From contig JADJGA010000011.1 of NCBI GenBank assembly GCA_016708265.1, positions 62,001 through 126,000 on the forward strand: a DNA stretch of 64,000 nt, read 5' to 3'. This DNA comes from Saprospiraceae bacterium. Lineage in GTDB: Bacteria; Bacteroidota; Bacteroidia; Chitinophagales; Saprospiraceae. Every line of letters begins with the position of its first letter. The first letter of the stretch is position 1. The position numbers and the translations under genes are program-made. This document shows positions 53,466-63,783 of this stretch, piece by piece. The notes beneath the pieces are model-generated. The model had not been told where the DNA came from and searched no databases. It was given only the letters and a program-made list of their open reading frames with translations.

Positions 53466-54675
53466 CTATTCCTCTCTTATAAATGCCGGAATCCCGGAGG
53501 CTTTTTTTGCTGGAAGAATTGCTACAAATATGCTTATCAAAAATACAGTTGCAGTAACTATAACAAAATCGAAAAACCTTAACTTAATTGGATAAGAATC
53601 AATAATTGATGTATCAGATACTCCAATTATTCCGAATTCCTTTGCAAAAAATAAAACACAAGAGCTATTATTATCCCTGAAAGCAGACCTATTATTGATA
53701 TTAAAAAACCTTCAATAATAAAAACTGATCTTATTGTTTTTTTAGTGGCTCCCATCGCCTGAAGCACGGAAATATCTTTTTTCTTGTCTATCACTATTAT
53801 CCACAAACTTCCTATCATATTAAATGTCAGCAATAAAAGTGTCAGTGTTACTATAGCATATGCTGCCCATCTTTCAAGGTTAATAATATTTCTTAGTTCT
53901 GCGTCCTGATCCATTCTGTCCCGGACAATGTATTCATTACCAAGACTTTTTTTAATTATATTCTTTATATCAGCCAGATTTCCATTAGCTTTGATTTCAA
54001 TTGCTGAATACTTATTTTCCAGTTCAAGAAGGTAACTGGCCAGTTCAAGTGAAATTAAGATATACTTCATTTCAGTCTCATCCGGAACAGAAAATCTTCC
54101 AGCCGGAATCACATCAGCCTTTTTATAGCTTGATTCAAGAACGGCTGTATTGGCAGAAGAAATAAGATAAATACTGATGGGTGTTAATCTGTCCTGGGGG
54201 TTTACTCCGAGTTTATTTGCCAGCCCAGCTCCTAAAATGCCGTAATCTATATTATTTGTTTTTAGTTTATAATCACCGGCAACTATAAGCGTATCGATTT
54301 TATTGACTTTTCTGTAATTTTCATCCACACCTTTTATTATTCCGACAGTACGGTTATTGGAATATTTTAAATAAGCTACTTCTTCAAGCACAAATGAAAA
54401 TGACTCTATTTCACCGATATCTTTTAGATTCCTAATCAAACTACTGTCTGCATCGATATATTTTCCTCTTGCAGGAGAGACCTCGATATCAGGATTAAAA
54501 GCATTGAAAGACCTTTGAATGAGATCTTCAAATCCATTGAAAACAGATAATATCAGAATTAGTGCAGAAGCTCCTATTGCTATACCTAATATTGAAATTC
54601 CTGTAATAATATTGATTGCATTGATGGTTTTTTGCCAAAAAGATACCTTAGTGCTATTTTGAATGCAAGTTTCAT
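53466..54675 (-). pseudogene. LolE/FtsX-type ABC permease, two frameshifts
   Basis: The protein begins MKLAFKIALRYLFGKK and continues in another frame as TINAINIITGISILGIAIGA, with the typical FNGFEDLIQRSF and periplasmic region after it. It ends in the FtsX domain (TLLLLTFNMIGSLWIIVIDKKKDISVLQAMGA), with a last helix FVIVTATVFLISIFVAILPAKKASG. These are LolE/LolC features for lipoprotein release from the inner membrane. It is broken by a missing A in the TTTTTT run at 54628-54633 and a missing A near 53641-53643. The expected LolD ATPase is not next to it. Confidence 0.82.
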
Positions 54676-54887
54676 GAATGCAAACTTAGTGAAAAGTTAA
54701 TGAATTTTATAATCTTTGGAAAAATAGAATTTTATTTACATTTAATAAGCTATTGTCTGAGTAAATCTATCTGATCCCTACCATTTGTGTGCTGTCTGAA
54801 TATATTTTAACAGAACATGGGACTTGTACAGCCATTTGCATGTTGACACAGATATTCACTGATTGGTTATAAATCATAATAGTTGTC

Positions 54888-55821
54888 TTAATCCCTTGCA
54901 ATAAAATCTATATTTCTCCTAAGCCCGCTAAATTTAGCTCTTGTGACAGGAGTTCCTCTAAACAATTCATCAAAGGATTCTGTATTTAAGCATTTCCAGT
55001 CATTATCTTTCATATCCATGAGTTTACCATGGGGCAAAAAATCAATTTCCTGATGTTCGGTTGCAAATTTATTCCAGGGGCAAACTATCTGGCAAATATC
55101 ACATCCAAAAATATAATTGTCCATTTTTTTTTGAAAACTCTTCCGGTATTTCCTTTCTGTTTTCTATTGTGAGGTATGAAATACATTTTCTGGCATCCAT
55201 CTGATATCCCTGTTCAGAAATTGCGCCTGTAGGGCAGGCGTCGATACATCTGCGGCAGTTGCCGCAATGATCAGTAATAACCCCTGTATTATATTCAAGT
55301 TTTATATTTAAAACCAACTCCGCCAAAAAGAAAAATGTTCCCGTTTTTGGATTGATCAGCATAGTACTTTTACCTATCCATCCCAAACCGCTTTTTCTTG
55401 CCCAGGCACGTTCAAGAACAGGAGCTGAATCTATAAAATACCTTCCCTCAGTTTCCGGAATAATATTTTTTATGATCTGAAAAAGTTTTTTCAATTTCTT
55501 TTTAAGAACACTATGATAATCCTTACCATAAGCATAACGGGATATTTTGAATGAGCTCTCAGCTGATTTTTTATCCGTATAATAATTGTACAATAAGGAA
55601 ATCACAGATTTGGCTCCCGGTACAAGTTCAGATGGATCAATCCGCTTTTCAAAATGATTTTGCATGTAATCCATTTCCCCATGATTTCCAATATTCAACC
55701 AGTGTTGAAGTCTGGTTTCTTCTTCAGTCAGTTTCGTTGCTTCTGAAATTCCAATTTCCAAAAAACCAAGTTTTAAAGCTTCATCTTTTATAAACTGAGT
55801 ATTTTGCTTTCTGGCCGACAT
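54888..55821 (-). pseudogene. queG: Epoxyqueuosine reductase QueG, frameshifted
   Basis: QueG carries out the last step in queuosine synthesis on tRNA, using cobalamin and two [4Fe-4S] clusters. The first cluster motif, HCGNCRRCIDACPTGAI, is followed by SYLTIE, and the second is CDICQIVCPWN. The two parts are separated by a one-base insertion: nine A where eight would keep the frame (T run at 55124-55132 on the plus strand). Restored, the protein has about 310 residues, as expected. It overlaps nothing and lies 21 bases from the next minus-strand gene. Confidence 0.88.
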
Positions 55822-55842
55822 TTTAAAAATGGAAAATGGCTA

Positions 55843-57225
55843 TTAACCCTTAAAGCCTTTAAGCATCCATTTTCTGGCCAGCAACAATCCTATACTTGAT
55901 ACCATAGCTATACATCCATAAATGAACCACATAGTTTCAGTATTCATTTGGGACGGCTCAACTCCTTCAGGAGCATACTTCATCAGGAACCATCCTGAAT
56001 AAAGGCTGGTTACAACTTTTGTAAGAAACCATGGAAACTGACCTATGCCCATATAAATTCCGGTCATTCCCTTAGGAGCGATCTCAGCTACCCATTGTAA
56101 AAATCTTGGCTGCCACATTGCTTCACCGACAGTCATAATGATAAGATATGCAAAAACTGTATAAATACTTGGTCCAAGAGCTAGAATAAAAGTTGGGGCT
56201 GCCATGACAAAAGTGCCATAAATCATCATTTTATAAGTATTCTTCTTCGCGGTTAAGGCTGCTACCATTGGAGTAAGAATAAATATCAGTAAAGGATTGA
56301 AATTCGTGAAAAACTCAAAATTATCTCCTACAACCCCGGTAAAAGCCCTTTTAAAATATACCGGAAGTGTCAGCCAGTTATGCGCAAATAATGTTTGTAC
56401 AGGAATAAGGATAAAAATAAAGAACATAAAACGAAAATCAGTGATCGGGAAATTTTTTAGATAAAACATGAGTTTTTCCTTTGCTGATTTTTCATCTTCT
56501 GCTTTTTTATCGGCTGCTAATTTTTCCTGTGTTTCACCGCTTACTTCTAAAATAGTTTTATTGATTATTTTTTTCGATAATATAATTGAGACTAAAATTA
56601 TTCCGACTACAGTTAATCCGACATAAACCCACATCACTCCCAGCATTCCCTGCTGATCATTGGCAAATGCTTTTCTGATAGGCGGAGCTATTATGCCGGG
56701 CAGAAATCCACCTAAATTCATAATGGCATAAAGCATGGCATATCCCATTGCTGACGTTTTCTCATTTGTAAATTGCTTTATTGCAGTATATGCAGCCGGC
56801 TGATAAATACCATAACCAATTATAATTCCCAGAATTCCCAACATTGCCAGCAAATGAGTTGATGACCACAAACCTGTATCGCTGCTGATACTAGGGCTAA
56901 GAGTTAAAAGAAAACGGCCGATAAGCATGAAAAATAAAGCTGCAAGCAGCGCTTTCCTTACTCCTATCCAGTCAACAGTAGCTCCCAGAAAAAGCATGGC
57001 CAGAGTTATTCCTGCTGTCTGAAATCCTACCATTTGACCTGCATTTATATCGTTTAGTTTTACAATATCCGTAAAATATAAAACTAAATATCCAACAATT
57101 CCAAAATATGTAATACCTTCAATTAAATAAGATAGATTTACACCCCACAGAGCTCTTGAGGCATGCCACAGATCTACAAATGGCTGAGTTAATTCCTTTA
57201 AAATATTTTTGTTATCCTTTTCCAT
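55843..57225 (-). CDS. MFS transporter
   Basis: The 460-residue integral membrane protein has 12 to 14 hydrophobic segments. The segment GATVDWIGVRKALL is the typical loop 2-3 MFS motif (GxxxDxxGxRK). A long cytoplasmic loop with charged residues (about 225-250) splits the two halves. It resembles POT-like or sugar-type permeases, but no substrate can be assigned. It lies between queG and proline dehydrogenase on the same strand. Confidence 0.8.
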   Translation of the reverse strand: MEKDNKNILKELTQPFVDLWHASRALWGVNLSYLIEGITYFGIVGYLVLYFTDIVKLNDINAGQMVGFQTAGITLAMLFLGATVDWIGVRKALLAALFFMLIGRFLLTLSPSISSDTGLWSSTHLLAMLGILGIIIGYGIYQPAAYTAIKQFTNEKTSAMGYAMLYAIMNLGGFLPGIIAPPIRKAFANDQQGMLGVMWVYVGLTVVGIILVSIILSKKIINKTILEVSGETQEKLAADKKAEDEKSAKEKLMFYLKNFPITDFRFMFFIFILIPVQTLFAHNWLTLPVYFKRAFTGVVGDNFEFFTNFNPLLIFILTPMVAALTAKKNTYKMMIYGTFVMAAPTFILALGPSIYTVFAYLIIMTVGEAMWQPRFLQWVAEIAPKGMTGIYMGIGQFPWFLTKVVTSLYSGWFLMKYAPEGVEPSQMNTETMWFIYGCIAMVSSIGLLLARKWMLKGFKG

Positions 57226-57261
57226 AAAATAATTTTTAACTTTTTCTTTTAGTTTATCTCT

Positions 57262-58440
57262 TTATATTCCTCTTCTCTCTATCTCTTTTGTTATAAGCTC
57301 AAGTTCTCTTCCTGTCTGACCGTCAACTGAGGTATTTTCCTGAGCCCTTCTTATCAGATATGGTATAACCTGCATTACTGGTCCATACGGAATATACTTT
57401 TGAACATTATAACCAAGTTTTGCCATTGTGAAGCTAATATTATCACTCATTCCTTTAAGTTGAGATGAGATTATTTTGGGATGATCATTTGGAATTTTTC
57501 TTTCATTCATTAGCTTTGCAAGGTAAATGCAACTATCCTCATTATGTGTTGCATTTGACAGATGAAAAACATCAAGATTGTCAATACAGTATTTTAATCC
57601 TGCGTTATAATTTTTATCTGTTTCATGTTTTGTTTGCCATACAGGACTTGGATAATTCATTTCCATAGCTCTATTTCGCCTCTTTTCCATATATGCCCCC
57701 TGACAAGTTTCACCGCACTTATATATTTATGCCTCCTGGCATGATCAAGACAATGTGTTAAAAAATTCATCTTATCTTTTAAATACAATTGAACACCATT
57801 TATGACTGTAGGAAAATCTTTATTGAATTCAACACTCAGTTCCAGGGCTATTTCATCAATTGCTCCTTGTATCCATGTTTCCTCAGCATCAAGATGAACC
57901 GAAACTTTGTTGATATAGGCCTTTTCAATCAATTTTCTGACTCTTCCAATTCCTCTGACATAAGTTTTTTGTTCTTCATTTGTAAGTTCTTGTCTGGAAG
58001 TTACTTTTTCAAGTAAATCGTGAGAGATGAGGCCGGAGGGCTTGCAACTTATAGTATTTATATTTCTGTTTTGAATTGCATAATCCAGAGTAGTGTTAAG
58101 TGCTTCTGCTGTTTTGTCAAATTCGTCTTCAGTATATTTTCCTTCAACTCCGTAATTGAGAATCACATTTATACCATAAACATCAAATTTCTCAACCACT
58201 TTTTTAACCTCTGAGAGAGTATTTCCTCCACAAAAATGATCATATACTGTTTTTTTTAATATTGATTCAATAGGTAATTGAATCTTCAGAGCAAAAAGAG
58301 TGGCTTTAGATCCGATATTTACCAACATTGGTTTACTCATACCTTTAAACAAAAGATATGAATTTTTTTAACTCTTTATCGGACTTATATGAAAATGCCG
58401 TATTAGTGTCTTCAAGATCAGAATGAGCGAGAATTTTCAT
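57262..58440 (-). pseudogene. Proline dehydrogenase, two frameshifts
   Basis: The protein should run MKILAHSDLEDTNTAFSYKSDKELK, then LLFKGMSKPMLVN, then DYAIQNRNINTISCKPSGLI. It reaches FAD-barrel motifs VSVHLDAEETWIQ and SAVKLVRG, then NRAMEMNYPSPVW, and ends LELITKEIERRG. It should oxidise proline to pyrroline-5-carboxylate, transferring electrons to quinone. The first indel is an extra A in the run at 58363-58369. The second is a lost G in the CCCCC run at 57696-57700. The restored length is about 390 residues, fitting the Bacteroidota family. Confidence 0.85.
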
Positions 58441-58582
58441 TTGAAATAAATTTAAAAGCGAAATTAATCAAATTCTATAAAGATTATAAAAAAACTATTA
58501 TTGACTCTCAAAAAATATTACTTGATGTAATGAGTTATAATTTTATATCATTGATTTGATTTTACCATTAATACTACAGATT

Positions 58583-59924
58583 ATGAAAAACTATTGCATT
58601 CAATAGTAATTTTAATATTGGTCGCATATGATATTTATGCACAATGCTATAACGGAAGCCCATCAGTAAATAACCCTTCGAATTATAATACATCGTTAAG
58701 TATACATTTAAATTATAATAATGCAAGAAGATGGGAGAAATCAATCGTGGTATGCCTGCCAATTGCCTTGGAAATATGGTTGAACCTTCTTATGGATGGA
58801 ATAATATGTCTGATGATGAAATTGCATTGTACATTCATAATTCTGAAAGATTTGCCAGGGGTTTTCTTCCTTTTTATGGAATAGAAACTCATTTGGATGC
58901 AATTTCACAGGCTCATTCTGACTGGCAATTGAATAATGATGTCTTTAGTCACGGTGGCAATCCAGCCTCAGGAACATCAAGCTCATATAAAATATGTTCC
59001 AATTGCAGTACCCCCATAACAGGATCTAGTCCTTTTAACAGGATGAACCAAAGTGCCCCATTAAACGGACAATGGGAATCAGAAGCTGAAAATTTAGCTT
59101 CAAGTGCAACTTCAGGAACTTCAATTGTTGATTTTGTAGCCAGTAGTATTTACAGATTTTTATATCAGGATTCAGGATCTGCTTGGGGTCATCGTTTCAA
59201 TGTTTTAGCAAATTATAATAACAACTGGGGGGACAGCAGCAGTGAAGGTTTTATTGGAGTAGGAGTTTCCGGAGGCTTTAATTTTCAGGCTTGTGCATAT
59301 AGTTGTACCAACTGGAATTATGCAAAGATATTAACAATTGATTATTATGACCCTCAGGGTGGAGCAAGTGGATTTAATTTCTCAGCACTCCCTATAGAAT
59401 TACTCGCTTTCAACGGGCAACTGATAAAAAATGAAGTTATTTTGACCTGGAATGCTACAAATGAAATAAATAATGAATATTTTTTAATAGAAAAGTCAAG
59501 CGATGGGATTGATTTTTTTGAAATAGGAAAAATAGCTGCTTCCAATAACAGATATGAGAAAACAAATTACTCTTTTGTGGATAGTCATTTAATATCAGGC
59601 TTACAATATTACAGATTGAAACAATACGATTTTGACAATTCTCTCATGGTATCAAATATTTTGGCTATAAAATCTAATTCATCAGAAAAAATAAATATTT
59701 ACCCAAATCCTGTTATTGATTACCTTCATATAGAGTTTAATCTTGAGAATACTGAAATTTTATTGTCAGATGTAAATGGGAAAATGATTTATTCCACTTA
59801 CAATTACAATAAAATACCTATTGAGCCTATTGATGTTTCGGAATTGAAGGAGGGAGTATATATTCTTCAAATAAGGTCAGCATCTGATATTTTTTCAGAG
59901 AAAGTCATAAAAGTAAGGAAGTAA
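58583..59924 (+). pseudogene. Secreted CAP-domain protein with T9SS sorting domain, two frameshifts
   Basis: The restored protein begins MKKLLHSIVILILVAYDIYAQC, a signal peptide, then an N-terminal region and a CAP (SCP/PR1) domain. CAP marks include SQAHSDW, EAENLASSATSG, WGHRFNVLANY and EGFIGVGVSGG. The last 80 residues hold a T9SS type A sorting domain (IYPNPVIDYLHIEFN ... GVYILQIRS). It should be exported and anchored on the surface. The gene is broken after ATG AAA AA at 58586-58590 and near 58725-58735. Each site needs one extra A. Confidence 0.82.
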
Positions 59925-60034
59925 ATCAATTCTCTATTTTGGGTGTAACTTTTCTAAATAGTTATATCAATAATCAGCTTCATGAGTTAAGTGTACCTAT
60001 TTATTTCGATATTTGCATTTTAAAAATTTAAAAT

Positions 60035-60619
60035 ATGGAAAAATCAGATAAATTCTTTATTCATGAATCTTCATTTGTTGATGAAGGTGTAGAAATTGGT
60101 GTTGATACTAAGATATGGCATTTCTGCCATATCATGTCAAATTCAAAAATAGGTGAAAGATGTAATATCGGTCAAAATGTTTTTGTAGCTTCCGGTGTGG
60201 AAATTGGTAATAATGTTAAAATTCAGAATAATGTTTCACTTTATACCGGAGTGATTTGCGAAGACGATGTTTTTTTAGGTCCCTCAATGGTACTTACCAA
60301 TGTTATAAATCCAAGAAGTGCAGTCAACAGAAAAGGAGAATATTCAAAAACTATAATTAAAAAAGGCGCAAGTATAGGTGCTAATGCGACTATAGTTTGT
60401 GGGAATACTATAGGTGAATACTCGTTTATCGGGGCAGGAGCAGTAGTTACTAAAAATGTTGAACCATTTGCTTTGATGGTCGGGAATCCCGCAAGACAAA
60501 GTGGCTGGATAAGCGAATATGGACACAGACTTAATTTTGATGATTTTGGATTTGCGATATGTCCCGAAAGTGGAGAAAAATACCGTCTAAAAAACAACAT
60601 TGTAACTAAAATCAGGTAA
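60035..60619 (+). CDS. WbpD/WlbB-like sugar N-acetyltransferase
   Basis: The 194-residue protein is a left-handed parallel beta-helix acetyltransferase, with repeats such as GERCNIGQNVFVASGVEIGNNVKIQNNVSLY. The end, MVGNPARQSGWISEYGHRL and CPESGEKYRL, matches the WbpD/WlbB group that N-acetylates 3-amino sugars of nucleotide sugars. It probably makes an O-antigen or capsule sugar. No other surface-polysaccharide gene is adjacent, so its pathway is not shown. Confidence 0.85.
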   Translation: MEKSDKFFIHESSFVDEGVEIGVDTKIWHFCHIMSNSKIGERCNIGQNVFVASGVEIGNNVKIQNNVSLYTGVICEDDVFLGPSMVLTNVINPRSAVNRKGEYSKTIIKKGASIGANATIVCGNTIGEYSFIGAGAVVTKNVEPFALMVGNPARQSGWISEYGHRLNFDDFGFAICPESGEKYRLKNNIVTKIR

Positions 60620-60835
60620 TCATTAATTACTGTTTTGAGAAAAAAGAAAGAGAAACTGCAAACTGGATATAACTATATCTTTTATTATAGCCCCTAAGAC
60701 AAAAAACACTAAGACTCAATAAGTGATTCTTAATGCCTTTGCACAAAAAAAATCGAAGTTTTAGAATATTTTTATATCCCGTTTCGTATATATCTATAAA
60801 ATTAATATACATTTTTAAAATAAAGTATCAGGCAA

Positions 60836-63703
60836 ATGTCAATAAATAATGAAGCTCTGACCTACCTTAAGACAGTTATACAGGGAGAAGTATTGAATGA
60901 TAAACTATCACTGGGAATATATTCAACTGATGCCAGTATTTATAAAATCGATCCAAAATTGGTTATTATTCCAAAAAACACACATGATGTACTTGAAACT
61001 ATAAAAACAGCATTTAAGCATAAAATCAGTCTTCTCCCTCGTGGGGCAGGTACAAGTCTTGACGGACAAACTGTTGGTGATTCAATTGTTTTAGACTTTT
61101 CCAAATACATGAATAAAATACTGGAATTTAATAAAGAAGAGAAATGGATAAGAGTTGAGCCTGGATTAGTGCACAGCGAATTAAATGATTTTTTAAAACC
61201 TCATGGATTGTTTTTTGCCCCTGACGAAGCAACTATCAACAGGGCTAATGTTGGTGGTGTTGTCATCAATAATTCCTCTGGAGCAAGAAGTCTGATCTGG
61301 GGAAAAGCAATAGATCATGTATTGGAAGCTAAAATAATTCTTGCCACAGGAGAGGTATTGACATTAGGCCCGATATCAAAGGAAGATGCTTCGATAAAAG
61401 CTCAACAAAATAATTCTGAAGGACATATTTATAAGACCTTCATTGATATAATCGAAAATGATGAAAATGAAATAAAGGAGAGATTTCCAAAAGTGATGAG
61501 AAGGGTTTCCGGATATCCACTCGATGAATATATTGATGGAAAAGCATGGAATATGGCTAAAATACTCTGTGGAAGTGAAGGTTCTCTTGCTACTTTAATT
61601 GAGGTAAAACTAAACCTTGTTGATTTACCTAAAAAACGGACTATTTCTGTGGTTCATTATGATGACAGGCTCGAAGCTATAAAATCTGTAGTCAAAATTT
61701 TGGAACACAAACCTTCAGCTGTTGAGATCATGGATGAAAATGTGATCAGCATTGCAAAAACAAACCCTTCTACGATCCATATTTCTGATTTTATAGTCAA
61801 AGAACCAAAAGCAATCCTGATCGTAGAATTTATCGACGAAGATTATGAGACCCTGCTTGGAAGACATCAGAAACTCGGAGAAGAACTTAAAAACAATTCC
61901 TCAGTTTATGCAATCCCATTTTTCAGGTCAGATGAAAAGAGTTTTGATAATGTCTGGGAAGTGAGAAAATTCGGACTCGGGCTTCTGTTGAGCATCAAGA
62001 CTGAAGCAAAACCTATTCCATTTATTGAAGATTCATGCATCCCGGTTGAACATTTACATCAATATATAAAAGAAATAATCGAATTTTGTGATGAACTGAA
62101 TGTAGAGGTAGTTCTTTATGCTCATGCCAGCGTAGGAGTGATCCACATACGACCAATACTCAATCTGAGATTGCAGGATGATATTTATAAAATGGAAAAA
62201 ATATCTCATTTTACACTTGAAAAAACCATCGAATATAAAGGTTCTTTTTCCGGTGAACATGGAGACGGTTTGTCCAGAAGTTACGGTATTCCTGTTTATT
62301 TCGGAGAAAAAATATATGAGGATTTCAGAAAACTTAAATATGCTTTTGACCCCGGAGGACTTATGAATCCCGGAAAACTTGTCGATGCCGGATATCTTAC
62401 AGAAAATCTCAGATATGGCTCCGAATATAAAGAGATTGAGGTTCCTACTATTTATCACTACCGAAAGGAAGAAGGTTTTTCCACCCTGGTAAATATGTGC
62501 AATGGTGTTGGAGTTTGCCACAGGGTATCAGGAGGAGTTATGTGTCCAACCTATAAAGCCACAATGGATGAAAGTGCATCTACCCGGGGCAGGGCTAATG
62601 CCATCAGGCTTACAATTTCAGGTGAACTTGGAGAAGGAGACCTGACAAATAAAGAATTACTGGATGTCCTCGATCTGTGTGTTTCATGTAAATCATGCAA
62701 AACTGAATGTCCGAGCAATGTAGATGTGGCTAAACTAAAAAGCGAGATCACACAAAAAAAATATGATAAACACGGATATGGTCTGAGAGAATTTTTTATC
62801 CTGTACAGCGACCTGTTGTCCCGCTATATTTCAGGCCCATTTGCAGGAATTGTAAACAGCATTCAAAAAACTATAATTTTCAGAAAATCTCTTGAAAAAA
62901 TAGCAGGTATCGATTCACGAAGGATATTGCCCTCATATGCCTCTGAAAATCTGGACATATGGTATAAAAACAATTTTAAACCAAAAGCTACCGGAAGAGA
63001 AGTCGTGCTTTTCTCCGACACTTACACAAATTATCATGAACCTGAAATAGGAAAATCGGTCATCAAACTACTCGATGATCTCAATTATAAGGTCACTTTT
63101 ATAAACACAGGAGACAGTAAGAGACCTCTGATATCAAACGGATTTTTAAAAAAAGCAAAAAAATATGGTGAAAAAATTGCAGACAAATTGCTTCCATATC
63201 TTGAAAGGAAAATCCCTGTTTTAGTTATAGAACCAGGATCGTTTTCGGCATTATATGACGATATTCCGGATCTGATCGATGATGAGAATAAGGCACAGAT
63301 GCTGAAAGAAAATGTAAAATCAATTGAAGTTTTTCTGGCAAATGCAATTAAATCCGGCGAAATAAATAAAAAGTTCAGCTCAACTCTTTCTCATCATATC
63401 ATACACGGCCATTGCCATCAGAAAGCGATCGACAGCATGGAACCACTCGAAACACTGTTGAGAAATACCGAAGGAACTTTTGAAATATTCGATGCTGGTT
63501 GCTGCGGTATGGCAGGAGCTTTCGGTTACGAAAAAGAACATTTCGATCTGTCAAAAAAGATATATGAAAATGAACTCGGAGCAAAAATTTCAGCTCTGCC
63601 AAAGGATGCAATAATCCTTGCCACAGGCTTCAGTTGCCGTCATCAGATCCGGGATATGAGCGGCAGAACGGTGAAACACTGGGCGGAGGTGATCGGGGTG
63701 TGA
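60836..63703 (+). CDS. FAD-linked oxidase with Fe-S and CCG domains (GlcD/Dld-II type)
   Basis: The 955-residue protein fuses a PCMH FAD-binding domain (RGAGTSLDGQTVG, INNSSGARSL), the FAD-oxidase C domain and an Fe-S region with CVSCKSCKTECPSN. At the C terminus it has a CCG-type domain (GCCGMAGAFGYE). Such proteins oxidise D-lactate, glycolate or related 2-hydroxyacids and deliver electrons to the membrane. The fusion of GlcD- and GlcF-like parts is common. The exact substrate is not known. The gene is intact, unlike several genes in the preceding 10 kb. Confidence 0.85.
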   Translation: MSINNEALTYLKTVIQGEVLNDKLSLGIYSTDASIYKIDPKLVIIPKNTHDVLETIKTAFKHKISLLPRGAGTSLDGQTVGDSIVLDFSKYMNKILEFNKEEKWIRVEPGLVHSELNDFLKPHGLFFAPDEATINRANVGGVVINNSSGARSLIWGKAIDHVLEAKIILATGEVLTLGPISKEDASIKAQQNNSEGHIYKTFIDIIENDENEIKERFPKVMRRVSGYPLDEYIDGKAWNMAKILCGSEGSLATLIEVKLNLVDLPKKRTISVVHYDDRLEAIKSVVKILEHKPSAVEIMDENVISIAKTNPSTIHISDFIVKEPKAILIVEFIDEDYETLLGRHQKLGEELKNNSSVYAIPFFRSDEKSFDNVWEVRKFGLGLLLSIKTEAKPIPFIEDSCIPVEHLHQYIKEIIEFCDELNVEVVLYAHASVGVIHIRPILNLRLQDDIYKMEKISHFTLEKTIEYKGSFSGEHGDGLSRSYGIPVYFGEKIYEDFRKLKYAFDPGGLMNPGKLVDAGYLTENLRYGSEYKEIEVPTIYHYRKEEGFSTLVNMCNGVGVCHRVSGGVMCPTYKATMDESASTRGRANAIRLTISGELGEGDLTNKELLDVLDLCVSCKSCKTECPSNVDVAKLKSEITQKKYDKHGYGLREFFILYSDLLSRYISGPFAGIVNSIQKTIIFRKSLEKIAGIDSRRILPSYASENLDIWYKNNFKPKATGREVVLFSDTYTNYHEPEIGKSVIKLLDDLNYKVTFINTGDSKRPLISNGFLKKAKKYGEKIADKLLPYLERKIPVLVIEPGSFSALYDDIPDLIDDENKAQMLKENVKSIEVFLANAIKSGEINKKFSSTLSHHIIHGHCHQKAIDSMEPLETLLRNTEGTFEIFDAGCCGMAGAFGYEKEHFDLSKKIYENELGAKISALPKDAIILATGFSCRHQIRDMSGRTVKHWAEVIGV

Positions 63704-63757
63704 ATTAAATTAACAAAGAAATAAAATTTTAGTAAATGAAATTATATTGAAATTTAG

Positions 63758-63765
63758 TATCTTTG
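63758..63765 (+). promoter_or_regulatory. Putative -7 box of dndC promoter
   Basis: TATCTTTG fits TAnnTTTG exactly and ends 18 bases before the ATG of the next gene. This suggests a promoter separate from the preceding oxidase gene. Confidence 0.5.
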
Positions 63766-63783
63766 AATATTTTATAACTTCCT

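Noticed and set aside
62054..62521. A 155-residue open frame opposite the FAD oxidase gene
   Set aside because: It has no recognisable domain, and the plus-strand protein is intact and well matched.
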